Positions 39,597 to 51,720 of a DNA stretch of 64,000 bases are shown here, in pieces (positions within the stretch are counted from its first letter, which is position 1; each line of letters begins with the position of its first letter). Under the pieces are notes generated by a model. The model was not told the origin of the DNA. It saw only the letters and a list, made by a program, of their open reading frames with translations, and made no database searches. Made by a program: the position numbers and the translations under genes. Source of the stretch: Seriola aureovittata (Eukaryota > Chordata > Actinopteri > Carangiformes > Carangidae); the NCBI RefSeq assembly GCF_021018895.1, contig NC_079384.1, forward strand, positions 15,453,140 through 15,517,139, read 5' to 3'.

Positions 39597-40044
39597 AACT
39601 GCAAAACCAGAGTAGGGATTTCTGGCACAGTTTCACCTGCTTATAAGGTTGATGATAAGAGAAAAATGTGAAGAGGTGAAAATTCCAGCAACAATAGCAG
39701 AATAAAAAATTGAAATAATAAATTGTATTGTGCAACTGCTTTACTCTAAAAACGTTTAAAAAGAGACGTTCAAGGTCACATGGTTTTCCTGCAAAATATC
39801 ACTGTCTATTACAGAAGCAGCTTCTTTAATTTACCACAGGTTAAAATGCCATTAACATTTCATGTGAACTCCTCCTCCAGAGCAGGTCTACACCAAACTC
39901 TCTATAATATCAATCAGAGACCCAACAATTGCCACCATGAGCAAGCACTTGGCAACAGAGTCAAGGAAAATCTCCCTCTTCAGATGAAGAAACCTTGAGC
40001 AGAACGGGGCTCAGGGTGGGCGGTCACCTGCCTTGACCGGTTGG

Positions 40045-40046
<2 letters not shown>

Positions 40047-40140
<94 letters not shown>
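40047..40140. repeat. Pure (AG)n microsatellite, about 94 bp
   Basis: Uninterrupted AG tract of about 46 units in cox10 intron 6. Complementary-strand Ser-Leu frames are artefacts. Confidence 0.97.
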
Positions 40141-40142
<2 letters not shown>

Positions 40143-40627
40143 CGGAAGTAGCACAATGCAAGCTCCACAGAGATGTAAAGTAATGGAGAGAAGGAGAGGG
40201 TGGTGGTGAGAGCGATAGAGGAAGAGTAGAAGAATAATTTAAGTGGGTAGAGAGAAAAGGGTGTTGATATGAAGTGTTCATAGTGTAAAATAATACAGGC
40301 CTAACATGAGTTTCTGAAGAAAAATGTTATGTTAGGTGCAAGTAGGAGAAACACTGGAATAGGATGAGATGCCATGGAATCAGAGGCCCTTTTAAAATAA
40401 ACAGCAATTGAATGGAATAGAACTCAAAAGCCAGTAAATTCATTAAACATGATGTTGTAAGAGCCCACTAAATATTTGGAGCATAAACAGTAACTTGTAT
40501 GAGCGCTCCTCAGGGATACAGCAGCAACATGATGAAACACATCTCATACAGTTGCCATAACAGATCACTTAATGTGTCCACCAAACAAGCTGGATAAGCC
40601 CCCCAGCCTGTCTCTTCACTAACTTAA

Positions 40628-40780
40628 CATTACATTCATTTGGCAGATGCTTTTGTGCAAAGCCACTCACAATAAGTGCATTCAAACTCCACAGGCACCA
40701 GGAACAAGCACAACTAACAGCACTACAGGGATCCTGGGCCATATGTAAATAAAGCTTTATGTAGTGTGACGTAAGAGGTC
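40628..40780 (+). repeat. SINE/LINE-tail-like teleost repeat fragment
   Basis: Contains CATTTGGCAGATGCTTTTGT then GCAAAGCCACTCACAATAAG at 40635-40675. This is a diverged copy of the very common fish motif 'TTTGGCAGACGCTTTTATCC' plus 'AAAGCGACTTACAA'. Class assignment (SINE or related) is uncertain, and the right edge is approximate. Confidence 0.6.
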
Positions 40781-40852
40781 CCGATGAACCCAGTGAAGTA
40801 CAACAACTCACAAAAGGCGTTAGAGTCGGAAAACAGCAACGTGAGTCAACTA

Positions 40853-41060
40853 TGGCTGCAACAATTATTTCTAGCATTCATTAATTGCCCAAACATTCTC
40901 CATTTACTATCATACAAGACAAAAAGCAAATACAGTATTGACCTTTAAAAAGCTGAAATCAGTCAGTTTTTTGGCATATTTGCTTTTTAAAAAATGACGT
41001 AAACAATAAATTGATTATTAGTACTGATGCAGATAAATTATCTGTCAGCTTCAATTGAAA
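40853..41060 (+). repeat. Copy D of the dispersed teleost repeat
   Basis: Starts near GGCTGCAACAATTATTTCTA, matching the usual GCTGCAAC-end of the family. It has GCTGAAATCAGTCAGTTTTT mid-way and ends in ATAAATTGATTATTAG. The central AACAGTCC core is missing, so it is an internally deleted copy. Confidence 0.5.
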
Positions 41061-41574
41061 CTTAACTCCTGATCTAATGAAGTCTGACACAGACTGTTAA
41101 GATGTGAGTTGTGTTAAATAGAAGAGACCATAAATTACAGCTAGAAAATATATATTTGACACTGGATTGTGATGTTGGCATAGTTAATATTAAACCTTAA
41201 TTATAATGTGATACTTTTGAACAATGGCACTGTAGCTTTTTACTTGTTTGCCATACCAAATGGACACAAAGAGTATTTGATTAACAGCTGAAATTGAATA
41301 TTTATTAATGTCTCCATCAAAAAAGAAGAAAAAAACTCAAATGCCATTCTAGAGAGACAAATATGGCTGTATGAATTTTACATATTGCAGCTGTTCTCTG
41401 TCCTACACAGTATCTGCTGAGGAAATAGCATGGGCGTTCAGTTCACAACAACATGCTATGTTTGTATCTCACACATTTGAAAGGTGAGATATAAATGCAG
41501 TGATACATAAGATCAAACAAATTGTGAAAGTGCTACTGTGGTTGAATCAATTAAGGATTATAACATAATAAATG

Positions 41575-41790
41575 AATATGTTGATCATTTTTTTAATCTA
41601 TCACTTAGTTTTATCAAATGTCAGTGGAAAGTCCATTTCACTCTCTCGGAGCTCAAAGTGATGTTTTCAAATTGTTTCCAAAACCCCAAAATATTTAATT
41701 TACACTGATATAAAACAGAGAGAAGCAAAAGGAGCTGGATCCAGTGAATGTTTGGCTTCTTTGCTTGATAAATGACTTCAGCATGTTAAA
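41575..41790 (+). repeat. Copy C of the dispersed teleost repeat
   Basis: TATCAAATGTCAGTGGAAAG, GTGATGTTTTCAAATTG and ATTTACACTGATATAAAACA line up in order with copies A and B. It lies about 100 bp from the exon 6 donor. Confidence 0.6.
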
Positions 41791-41907
41791 GCTGCCCCAC
41801 AACTGAATACTTTTCTCTAAACCACTTTCCTGTTTCAGCACTAGCCTCTACACATTTACACAAATCCACTAACACCCCATATCTCCAGCTATGCTAGTGA
41901 GTCGTAC

Positions 41908-42140
41908 CTGGCTCCAGAAAACCTGTGGCAGCCGTCCAGCCCATGACAGGAGGTATCGCACCCACCACTGCCCCCACCCAAGTATTGGTGATACTGAGCC
42001 TCTTGAGTGGTGTGTAGCAACAGGTGTAGAGAAAGATGTTGAGGGCACCCAGGAAGCCTGTTAAGGGGTTCACAGCCAGTGTGAGCAGAGCGACTCCAGG
42101 AATTCCACAGGCCAGAGCGAAGGACACGGCATGGAGGGGA
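41908..42140 (-). CDS. cox10: cox10 exon 6
   Basis: A 233-nt exon: one base completing the Ser of exon 5, 77 codons, then one base of the Gly finished in exon 7. The donor is CCAG|GTACGA (GT at 41906-41907) and the acceptor AG is at 42141-42142. It encodes the middle membrane segments. [20 protein letters not shown] starts it, followed by [40 protein letters not shown] and [15 protein letters not shown]. The YTPLKR and AIPPVMGW stretches are nearly invariant between human COX10 and this fish. It sits in the UbiA prenyltransferase core. Reading frame and both splice phases fit exons 5 and 7 exactly, which confirms the assignment. Confidence 0.96.
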
Positions 42141-43761
42141 CTGATGTCGGAACATGTAAGGGAGAAAAAAGAGACAAAAGGGAGAGGATATGAGAGCCAG
42201 TCTAATCAGCAAGACAAAAAAAAACATACAAAAGCAAATATACAAGATGAGGTTGATGTTTTTGCTTTTGATAAAAGGCAAGTTACAGTACACTGATTCA
42301 GGCACAGACAAAAGTCCATCACAGCCACGGGGACTACAGGATGATAAAGTTTTGTGGGCCTGTGCAGACACAAGATAGGACAATGATAACCAAACATGTT
42401 GAGCACACACACGTGCAGACCCATGGGGGCCACACACTGACAGTCTGCAGCCGTGCATGGCTGAGTCTCAAAACGGGAGGCTTAGAAGAAGCTCATCTGA
42501 TAAGAGTTTGTCAGGGATAAAAGTAGCCCTGCAAGATGAAGAGCATGTGCACACGCCGGAGATCAAAACTAGCTGAAGAAAACCACAGTGGCTCAGGCTT
42601 TTAGCCGGATGAAGATTTTCTCCGCCTCCTCCCCCTCCTCCTCCCCTCATCTTTTATTGAAAGCAGTGATGGCAAGGTCTGGTTCAAATTCACCAGTAAA
42701 TGCTCCATAAATTAAAGAGAGGGTAGATTAAAATCTTGACCAAATGCAGGCCTTTTCTTCAAAAAGCAAACAGGGCTTTTATTTTGGTGGTGTGGCCGAG
42801 CAGGGAGATTGGTACATTAATGTGATTAGTGGTGTTATGTCTGTTTTATGTGGGCTGAGGTGGGGCCGTGCAGGCTGGCTATGGGCTGTTGACAGTCTGT
42901 CTGTGGGCTGGCTCAGTGGGGGTCATGGAGGGTGTGCGTCACATGGCCTGAGGCAGGTTTACTGTCCTCTGCTTACAGTCTGACACAGCCGCAGTCATAA
43001 CGTCAGGTAGGTAAAGTCAATACGGAAAGCCAGAGATGTGGGCAGATGGTCAGACCACAATCAAGGCCATGGATCCCTATGTAAAACACTTGAGATTGAG
43101 TTAAAGAAACAGGAAGATTCCACTTAAAACTTAGTTACCTGTTAAATATTTGAGTGGTAAGAAACTGCAGTGAACCTGTGTAAGCCTAAACAACACAGTG
43201 CGTTCAGGGATGAGTGTATAACTGGGAAGTATGGGAGTAGAGTTTATAGAAACCTCTGAATATTAGACTGAAACATAACTACTATATCTTCAAATACACA
43301 CAGAATTGTTTTTTATTGACAGCCGGAAGAGAGCACATATTAAATGACGAGTAAATACAGAGAACAACTCTCTAAAAGACCAGTGGGCTAGTTCTGTAGC
43401 CAAAACAGCAACAAAGAGTGGAAAAAGCAAAGAAAGGGAGGAAAAATGCTACATTTGCATAAGATGGTAAACAGCTGTAGACAAGTTAACGTATCCGCAC
43501 CAAGAGCTAGATGAACTGAATTATAAAATACTTCTCCTTCACAGCACACTGCACAGTTTCCTCTCCATTTCCAGCCATGAAAAAAAAAATTTTCCCTCTA
43601 CATGATTTAGACAGTCATGTTTCCAGTCATTAAAAAAAACATAATCACAAAAAGTTGAATGTTAAAGTTAATTTCTGACCTGGGAAAAAGTCATTTTGAA
43701 AAGGTTTTCTTGATAAAGCAAACTCCATCCACTCATGAATACCATGAGATGTAGCTGAAAG

Positions 43762-44966
43762 CACCAGACTAGGGATGGGCGATATGGCCAAAAATCCATA
43801 TCACGATATACACAGCAGCCTCTTGCGATAACGATATGTATCACGATACATAGATTATATAATAGAATAATTTCAGAACAGGTTACATAGACCCTGAGGA
43901 AAACTAAACTGCTAAATATATTTAAAAAAGAAAACATAGAACACAGTATGTAGACATACAACATTTATTGTGCCCCACTGTAATCATACAGTATTCTGTA
44001 AACATAAATGTTGCACATTTAAAACTGGTCTTATTTAATAATATGTGTAATATCTAATCGTGTATGCAAGTTAAATTGCATTCAAAGGACTCATTCATCT
44101 CGTGTAACGTAATGTAATGTGAAAAAGGCACCAGTTAACACGAAACACCTGCAGACGGGTACATGGCTGACCGGGAGCAGCTAGCAGCTAGCAGCCGGAG
44201 TACGAAGATGATAGCCGGGGTCTACCTCCCTCGTCATCCCGGAGGGAAAGCGATCCGATGAACGGACCTGCAGCTCTTTGAACCACTTTGGATATTTAAT
44301 GAAATTTTGTCCGACGTTTTCGGAGATGTGGGATCCACAGACCGGGAGCAGCTGCTTATAAGCAGCCGGACTATGGACATGATCACCGGCTCGGTGAACC
44401 TCCGCCATCATCCCGGGGACAAAACGATCTAATGAACTGGCCTGAAATTTACCGCTGGGTAATATAATCCCTTTTGGAAGATAAATGTTGGTTTCACAGA
44501 TGAAATTAACAACTGCAGCCGCAACATTAGTTTTTCTGAATGTAAAATGAAGCTTCATGTTTTTACTGGACTGAACAACAGCGTTTCCTCTGGGGCTGCA
44601 ACATGTTATAAGTATATATAACACAATCTAAATAAATATAAATGTATTTAAATAAACAGATCAGTCTATATTGAATTTCGTTTTATGTTATTAAGTAAGA
44701 CATAAGTTTGGGGTTTTATTATATCTACATTACAGAATGAATAACATCATTTAGTGTATCTCTCCGATCGTGAGGTTATTTTTTATGAGGAAAAAAAGGT
44801 GTCAGTGGAGCAGTAAAATCGCCATTAAGGTACACCCAGTATGCCTTGTGATTGCGTGATCAACATGCGTTATCGTGATAGGGGATATAATTCTAATCTC
44901 TATCGTAGGCCATTTTTTTATCGTTTATATCGTATGTCGTTTATATCGCGCATTCCTACACCAGAC
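43762..44966. mobile_element. Non-autonomous hAT-type DNA transposon with 8-bp target duplication
   Basis: The element spans 43770-44958 (1189 bp) between two exact copies of CACCAGAC (43762-43769 and 44959-44966). Ends are terminal inverted repeats: TAGGGATGGGCGATAT on the left and, read from the right, TAGGAATGCGCGATAT (14 of 16 match). Subterminal regions are packed with ATCACGATA/TATCGT motifs. An 8-bp duplication with TAGGG-type ends is diagnostic of the hAT superfamily. No transposase frame is present; the longest frame (147 codons, minus strand) reflects an internal duplication. The exact target duplication implies a fairly recent, intact insertion into cox10 intron 5. Confidence 0.9.
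44170..44450. repeat. Internal imperfect duplication inside the hAT element
   Basis: Two related units start ACCGGGAGCAGCT at 44170 and 44341, a spacing of 171 bp. Each continues through AGCAGCCGGA, ATGAT, CATCCCGG, CGATC and ATGAAC to about 44275 and 44446. The duplication explains the repeated DRF-type peptide in the minus-strand frame. Confidence 0.75.
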
Positions 44967-46036
44967 AGCTAGTAAATACAACTCCGATAAAAGATTATTT
45001 CACTAACATCTCCTAGCTGTCAACACTAACTGACCAGGTCCTACTTGGTTAACAGTCGTGACGCCCAAATCTTACCTATCTTCCACTCAACAACTGCAGT
45101 GTGAGTAAGAGACCAAAGCTAATCCTGTGTGCGCCTGCTCTTACCAAGCTGAAAGCTATTCAGCATCACCACATGTGGAAGCCTCAAATTCTGCAAAACC
45201 ACAACAAAAGGATGGAGGACTGTGGTCCACATTTTACAGAAGAACAATAAAAGGTGGGAAAGATGATACACTATTGTAAGTCCCCGACATAAAACGGCAA
45301 ACTATTGCTAACATCATACTGGGTAGACAGGCTCCCACAGTAAGGCAGATGTAGTGGAGGAACATCATCTGACTCATAAAAAGCCTCGTTCAGGAAAATG
45401 GAAAATGTGTAAAATATGGCCTTTTGATGAATTGTTTGACAGGACAGTCCAGCCTCCCATCTGCTCGCTGTCTCTACGCAAGACTGTATATGTGAGGGAG
45501 AAAGAAGAGGAAGAGAGGGAAAGACACAGAGCGAGGGATATAAAGTTTCTGTGTGTCTCGCAGACAGACCGACACACACCTTCTTTTGTCAGGGGCACAC
45601 TAAAAGCCGGAGAGAAGAGGCTGTGTTTAGACAGTCGGAGAACATCTTCAATCACCAGCTCAACAGCAGGAGAGGCCGCTTTTAAACAGTATGTCAATGG
45701 AGAATTCCTGAAACTGGGATGAGATAGCTGTGGGTCAAGGCCCAGTTATGACACTAACAGGCTGTTCAGTCATAGAGTGACTACGTTACTGGTGTATATT
45801 AGCAGGCAATGGAGGTATTTAGCTTCCTGGTGCTGGCTGCATGTGAATTGAACTGGTAGTGAAAGGGGTTTCATCCTCTTATGTCAACAAGTTGTTTGTT
45901 TTTGTTCCTCCTGAATAAAAATGAAATGAAAGGTAGGGTGTTTCCTGTAAGAGTGAAATGCAGAGGATTTCCTAACACTGACAAGGGGTGAGGAGGACAT
46001 GTGGTTGGTTTGTTTTTGTGGTTCATGAATCAGTGA

Positions 46037-46038
<2 letters not shown>

Positions 46039-46090
<52 letters not shown>
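46039..46090. repeat. (GT)n microsatellite
   Basis: Pure GT tract of 26 units in cox10 intron 5. Confidence 0.95.
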
Positions 46091-46091
<1 letters not shown>

Positions 46092-46827
46092 TGCTGTTGA
46101 AGGGTGGCAGTCTCCCAAAGATTTGCAGGAGCATGGCAATGCATCCAGTTCACTGAGTACCAATGCAGAGGTTATCTTTCATCTAAGCAGTGGAGGTAGC
46201 AAAGTAGGGGTAGTCGGGTAAACTACACCCTAACCTCAACCTCGCCCCTCCTCCTTCTCAACCTGCTAACAAGCTCACATTACACCTGGCAGGTGTAACG
46301 CAGAGGATCGACGCTGCTGGCATGCTTTTCTCTGACTGGCAGCTTCGGTGTCTGTCTTCCACTATTTCACGCACACAGCTACTGCTCTGTCCCAGTGCCA
46401 TAATAAGTCAATAACTAAAGCTGGAACAGAAGTGCAGAATGTAAATCAATACCGGATGTGTGCTCGGTGCTACTGTTTTATTTAAGATTAACTCTTCATT
46501 ATAATATTGCCAACAAAAACACACAGGCTTTGACACCACAAGCTGTTATGTCATGTTTCACTCCTAGAATAATATCCCACAGCAATACTGGATAAGGTCA
46601 GTGGGCAAGGCAACAGTGGCAGACTTTGACATTCGTCCAGTATGGATTGTACAAAAGGCAGCTTGGATGGCTCAGTAGCTGACACGTAATGTTGCTAAGG
46701 TGCCACTGCACTGCACCGAACTGAACTCCAACTCATGCTGAGCTCTTGCCCCTCTCTCCTTTTGCACTCTTGCCAGTCCTTCTTCACCATCTTTTTAAAG
46801 TAGTAAATAGTGCAGATGGAGTTGCTA

Positions 46828-47043
<216 letters not shown>

Positions 47044-47541
47044 TCATACCAAAAAAAATGTAATATCTCCACATACTGCAGGCAACAATGAAAACTCATC
47101 ACACTGTGTTGTAAAACAGTATTGAGACAACAGTTTTTTCTGTTGCAATAATTCTGAGGATGCAAACAAATATAGGCAAGAGAAAAGATGGGAGCGTTCC
47201 ACCACTGCTTGCTCTGTGAGTCTTTCTATACAACATCTGGAGAGAAACCAAGTGAGGGGATTCGCTTAAGACATGGTCACAGCAAATCTCCGAGCCAAAT
47301 GCTCACCCTGCACCTTTGAGAGTAAGTAGACTGGAGGTGGAAGGTGGAGGCAGTGAGCTGTTGGGTGGGAGTGGGACGTGGTGGTAGTGGGGTGTTCTGG
47401 GATACAACTATGTGAAAAACTACTTATACTCCTGTTTTATGATCTGCTCTGGAGGAGTATGCTTCAAAGTGCTCCCATGAGATTGGCAATGTGTGACTTA
47501 AATGCAAACACATGGGGTGCTTATATGCAGGAACTGGCTAA

Positions 47542-47543
<2 letters not shown>

Positions 47544-47594
<51 letters not shown>

Positions 47595-47598
47595 GTGT
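47544..47598. repeat. (GT)n microsatellite
   Basis: GT tract with one TTTGT interruption. Confidence 0.95.
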
Positions 47599-48019
47599 AT
47601 GCGAGAAAACTCACATAAATGTGTGTATTTCCTTTCCTGCATAAGAGCCTTTAACTAATGAAGAAAACAGATAAAGCACTTAAGACTTCGGAATATCAAG
47701 ATCCATCTCCTCTGATATATGGTTCACATAAAATGTCTAATAAACAGATAATCCACTTTTCTCTTTTTAAACCCCAGTTCCTAGATTTACTGCACTCATG
47801 ACATCGGAAAGCCACCATATTATTAAAGAACTCCTGGTGGAAGGCATTGCATTACATATTGTATAGATTTTTATTTTGAAGAACATTAGGGCGTGGGCTG
47901 CACCATTAAGGTCTGATGCACAAGATATCTCACATTACTCGACTGTGACTTGGAGTCGCAATCCAAATACTGAGCACAGACGAAATGATCAAATATGGTT
48001 GCTAAGTTTGAATTTTGGC

Positions 48020-48210
48020 CTTTTTAAATGAGGTTGCATCAGGTTTGGAATTTGGGAGGCACATTAAACCTCTGAGAACAGAGAGTCAACAACACCACAA
48101 AATGACTCTGCAGAAATGCCAACCCAGAATCTCCGTCTGGGCTGTTGGGTTGCCGGTTATAACATTACATCTCACTGTGATTTGCATGAGCCATTAGAGA
48201 GCTTACACAG
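48020..48210. promoter_or_regulatory. Candidate intronic conserved block with octamer
   Basis: Complex sequence containing a perfect POU octamer ATTTGCAT (48180-48187) followed by GAGCCATTAG, plus GTTATAACATTACATC near 48156. It has no repeat or exon character. Function is inferred from motif content only. Confidence 0.25.
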
Positions 48211-51200
48211 GATGTCGGGCTAGAAGTGGATCATAATGGCATTTAGTCAAAGTGAAATTGTTCTTTTATTTTGCATTAATTTCGAGGTAAAATTAGCGAC
48301 GTAATAAAAGAGCCTTTGAAGAAACAGTCATTCAAGTCAATGTGGAAGTGGTCTCAGACTTCTGGACTCTGCTGTATGTCATTTGGCTGTAGTTACTACT
48401 GAAACTGCAGCGGCACTAAAACTCCTCAACCAACAAAAGACATTAAAATTAGCAGTGGAATGAGCTCTCTTCATATGCTCCAAAGAAAATCTCCTGCTTC
48501 CCTTTTCCATCTTAGCGTCAGTTGTCATAGAGCACTAGCTAGCTGGGTCTGACTGGACTGGGCCAAGCTAATGCACAGCTGTGTATGCGGCTGTGGGACC
48601 TCAAGGCCCAGACTGAGGTGTTAATTCTATTTCCTGGGTCAGGAAATGCGTCAGGAGGTCAGGGGCCGCATGAGAGAGAACTGCACTTTGTGGCCGGGCC
48701 AAAGCAGAGCAGTGCTGAACCAGGCCTCAGGCAGGCCCAGGGCCAAGCTCGCTGCAACACTGCTCACATAAAATGGATCCACTTAGTTTCCAATAACATC
48801 ATCACACATGTAAAAAGAAAAAAAAGACAAACCTTGATAGTGTGCACAACAGTACTCTGTGCATTGTGCCCCCACAGGCACATAATGCACCTGTATAGTA
48901 AATAAGACCAAAGAAGAAGCTTGCAGAGGGAAAAAAGTATCTTAAGACACAATATCTACAATGTCACCGTTGTTTGGGTGAACCTGTCGTGTGTTTATAC
49001 GGATCATTTGATGTGAATGTCTAAGTCACGCGGCCCACCTCACTGTGTGCACTGTGCTGTCAATTCAGTTTGTCCAGTTCTGCTCTTGTTCCTCCCTCTC
49101 TGCCTTTTAAGTCAGAGTGCCTCATCTGGTTCGCATCAGTGGCTCTCTCGGCCCATGTCATTATTTCCGCCCAACACTGCCATGTGTTACAGTGATGGCA
49201 TTAAAATAACTGGGCCATTTGTGTTTTGTGTGCATGCACATGTGCTGCTACAGGTAGGTCTAGAGGTTGCAATGGTTCAGAGTGCCTCACTTTAAATTTG
49301 ATGGATTTTCACAGGTCTTCGCCTGCATTGAGTTTATTGAGTTGACACAACATTCTGTGGTTAGAGTGTTTAGTAATATGATCCATCTCCAGTAAGACTC
49401 TTCAGACCAGTATATACCAGTGTATAGTTACAATGTCTTTACTAAATGCTGATGAGTTTTTAATAAAATATAAAAAAATTCGGCCTGTCCCCAAAATACT
49501 CATGAATATTGATGAATGTGGAATATAATATTGTTAATGTCTCTGTTATTATTTATAGGCAAATAATAAATAGTATTTACAATTTTCAACAAGCCTGAAA
49601 AAATTGATGAATACATAAAAATTAAAAAAAAAAAATAGCAACAACTTCTGTTAATTTCAGAGATTACAGAATTTTGATTGAATATTATAATCAATTATTT
49701 ATCACAATCTTAATAAAAATGTCTTTCAAAAATTAGATCATATTTGTTTTTTCCCTTACAAGAGTACTTATATAATAATATCTGTAAATAGATGAAAATA
49801 GAAGAGTATCAGGAGTGTCTGGGGTTTGAACATGATTCCAACAGCCTCTTTGGTTTCCATCATAAACATATACTAATATTCAGTTATGATATCTTCATAT
49901 GATATATTCATAATAATATATTATTGAAACTGCTGGCATATTTGTTGAGTGAAATATGGCATTCTTCATAGGTGGTGTAAAAACAAAGGTTTGAAAATGG
50001 ATTGAGCTTCAGATAAGATACAATTCAATCAAACCTGCCAGGATCGAATACAAACCCCAAACCCAAGGATCATGGATCAGCTCACAGTATGCACAGAGGT
50101 GGCCTTGGCGATTTAACCGGAAGTTATGGAGAGTCTGGCTGCTGCTCTCAATTATGGACACAAACACACATGCAGACACACACACAAAACCCATAACTGT
50201 AGGGGCAATTATCTGCCAGATGATGAGGACTGAAAACAGGCAAGACCAAAGTGAGAAGCAAAGAAGAGGGGGTGTTCAGCTGCCAGACCCTCCGAGCTAT
50301 CAAAGACAGAACGTGATCCACCGCCAACCACCAGGGCTGAATTGATAACAGGCTGCATTTCCTATTCTTGTGTGGAAGCTCAAGAAGATAACTTGGCTTG
50401 TATTATGGTAACGTCATAAATTTTGTCTATCTGATGACTGTAAATTAAGACTTTAAGGGCTGCATAGATTTGACAAAAGTGTGTAAAATGTTTGTTTATT
50501 CCCACTTGGATGTTGTGAAGTTCACCTGTATAACTTCTTAAATGAGGAGAATGAACCAGATTGAAAAACTGAAAATCTTATACTTTGATTGTGCACCAGC
50601 CACTCCTTGTGCTCCCCATGGGAGAAGGATTGCCTGACCAACCCCGCATGACAAGCACACCTCCGATCTGCCAGCAAAAACAACACTGGGAAGTGCAGTG
50701 AAGGTCGGAGAGCAGCGATACAGTAACTGCACACCGTGCATTTACAGTGTTTACTCGAGAGGCAGGAGTGTGCTTAAACACAGGATCAAGAATACACACA
50801 GCTGAGCAGCTGTATGGCTTTGGCTCACAGAAACATCAGCTGGCCTAAACAGCGCGTCTCTCTCGCTTTGCCGAGGGAAACCCAGGTGCATGGGCTAAAC
50901 CCAACAATAAGACCAAGTCATCACTTGTCAGAATGTCAACTGTTTGCACGCTGGAGTAGAATGGAAGACTCAAACTTCGGGTGGTGCTCTGATACGTGAG
51001 CCAAGTCTACTTAAAAAAGCTCGAGAGCTCTCAAAGCCCCTTCAACACCAACTGTGAACGGTCTCTGATCAGCCACTTGACAAACAAGCAGTCAAAGATT
51101 TACATAGATTAAGCTGTCCTCAGAAGTCAATTCAATGGTCCTGGCAGACATTCGCACTGTCTTGAAGTCAAATGAAAGGAAAGGAGAGGCATGCATTCTG

Positions 51201-51593
51201 ACTAGTCACAACACAAAAGGTTAGTAAGGCAGATCAGCATTATTTCAAGGTGTTTCTGTGGTAGAAATGGGACTGCTGCTCTGTCTCTGAAATGCTATTG
51301 ATGTCTCTGGAGTCAAATGAATAGTCTTGAAACTATGTGAGCAATGCTGTGATTTTGCACCGGTTCCCTGAAGAACCTGTTAAACACTTCTAAGGTACTT
51401 ATTAAACTGTTAGCATGAACCGGTGTGAGCGTCTGTGTGGATAGCAGAGGTGTTAAGAAATAGGAAAAAGACTTAATGGCAAGAGAATAAATTAGGGAGC
51501 CGGGAGATGAACTTAAAAAGCAGGAAACATAAGATAAAGAGTAGAAAGAGGGGGAGGCTGACTGCAGACAGTGATCACACATTGTGCATTGTA

Positions 51594-51720
51594 ATTAGGG
51601 ATGGGTGGTTGGTTGTTTATAACTGGTATAAACGGCACACCAGTAGAGATGTGTGCCACGATTTGGATTCAGCTAGAAGTGTGAGCCAGTATAGAATCAG
51701 ATATTTGGATGGTGAAAAGT
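51594..51720 (+). mobile_element. Possible hAT-related fragment
   Basis: Begins TTAGGGATGGG, like the left end of the intact element at 43770. It also contains AGAGATGTGTGCCACGATTT, which resembles fish hAT ends of the 'GTGTGCCACGATTCG' type. No matching right end or target duplication is seen, so this is at most a remnant. Confidence 0.3.

Larger units (their letters stand above)
38804..41907 (-). other. cox10: cox10 intron 6
   Basis: A 3.1 kb phase-1 intron with GT at 41906-41907 and AG at 38804-38805. It contains a 20-nt T-run (39577-39596), three copies of the dispersed repeat (one also with the gctgcaacaattatt-type end), the pure (AG)n tract, and a SINE-like motif, all listed separately. 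No exon is seen. Confidence 0.9.

Noticed and set aside
42781..42830. GTGTGGCCGAGCAGG-like stretch and GGTTCAAATTC at 42681 as tRNA or tRNA-SINE boxes
   Set aside because: The A- and B-box-like pieces are in the wrong order and no cloverleaf can be drawn.
44181..44624. 147-codon minus-strand frame
   Set aside because: Lies inside the non-autonomous hAT element, reflects its internal duplication and shows no transposase motifs.
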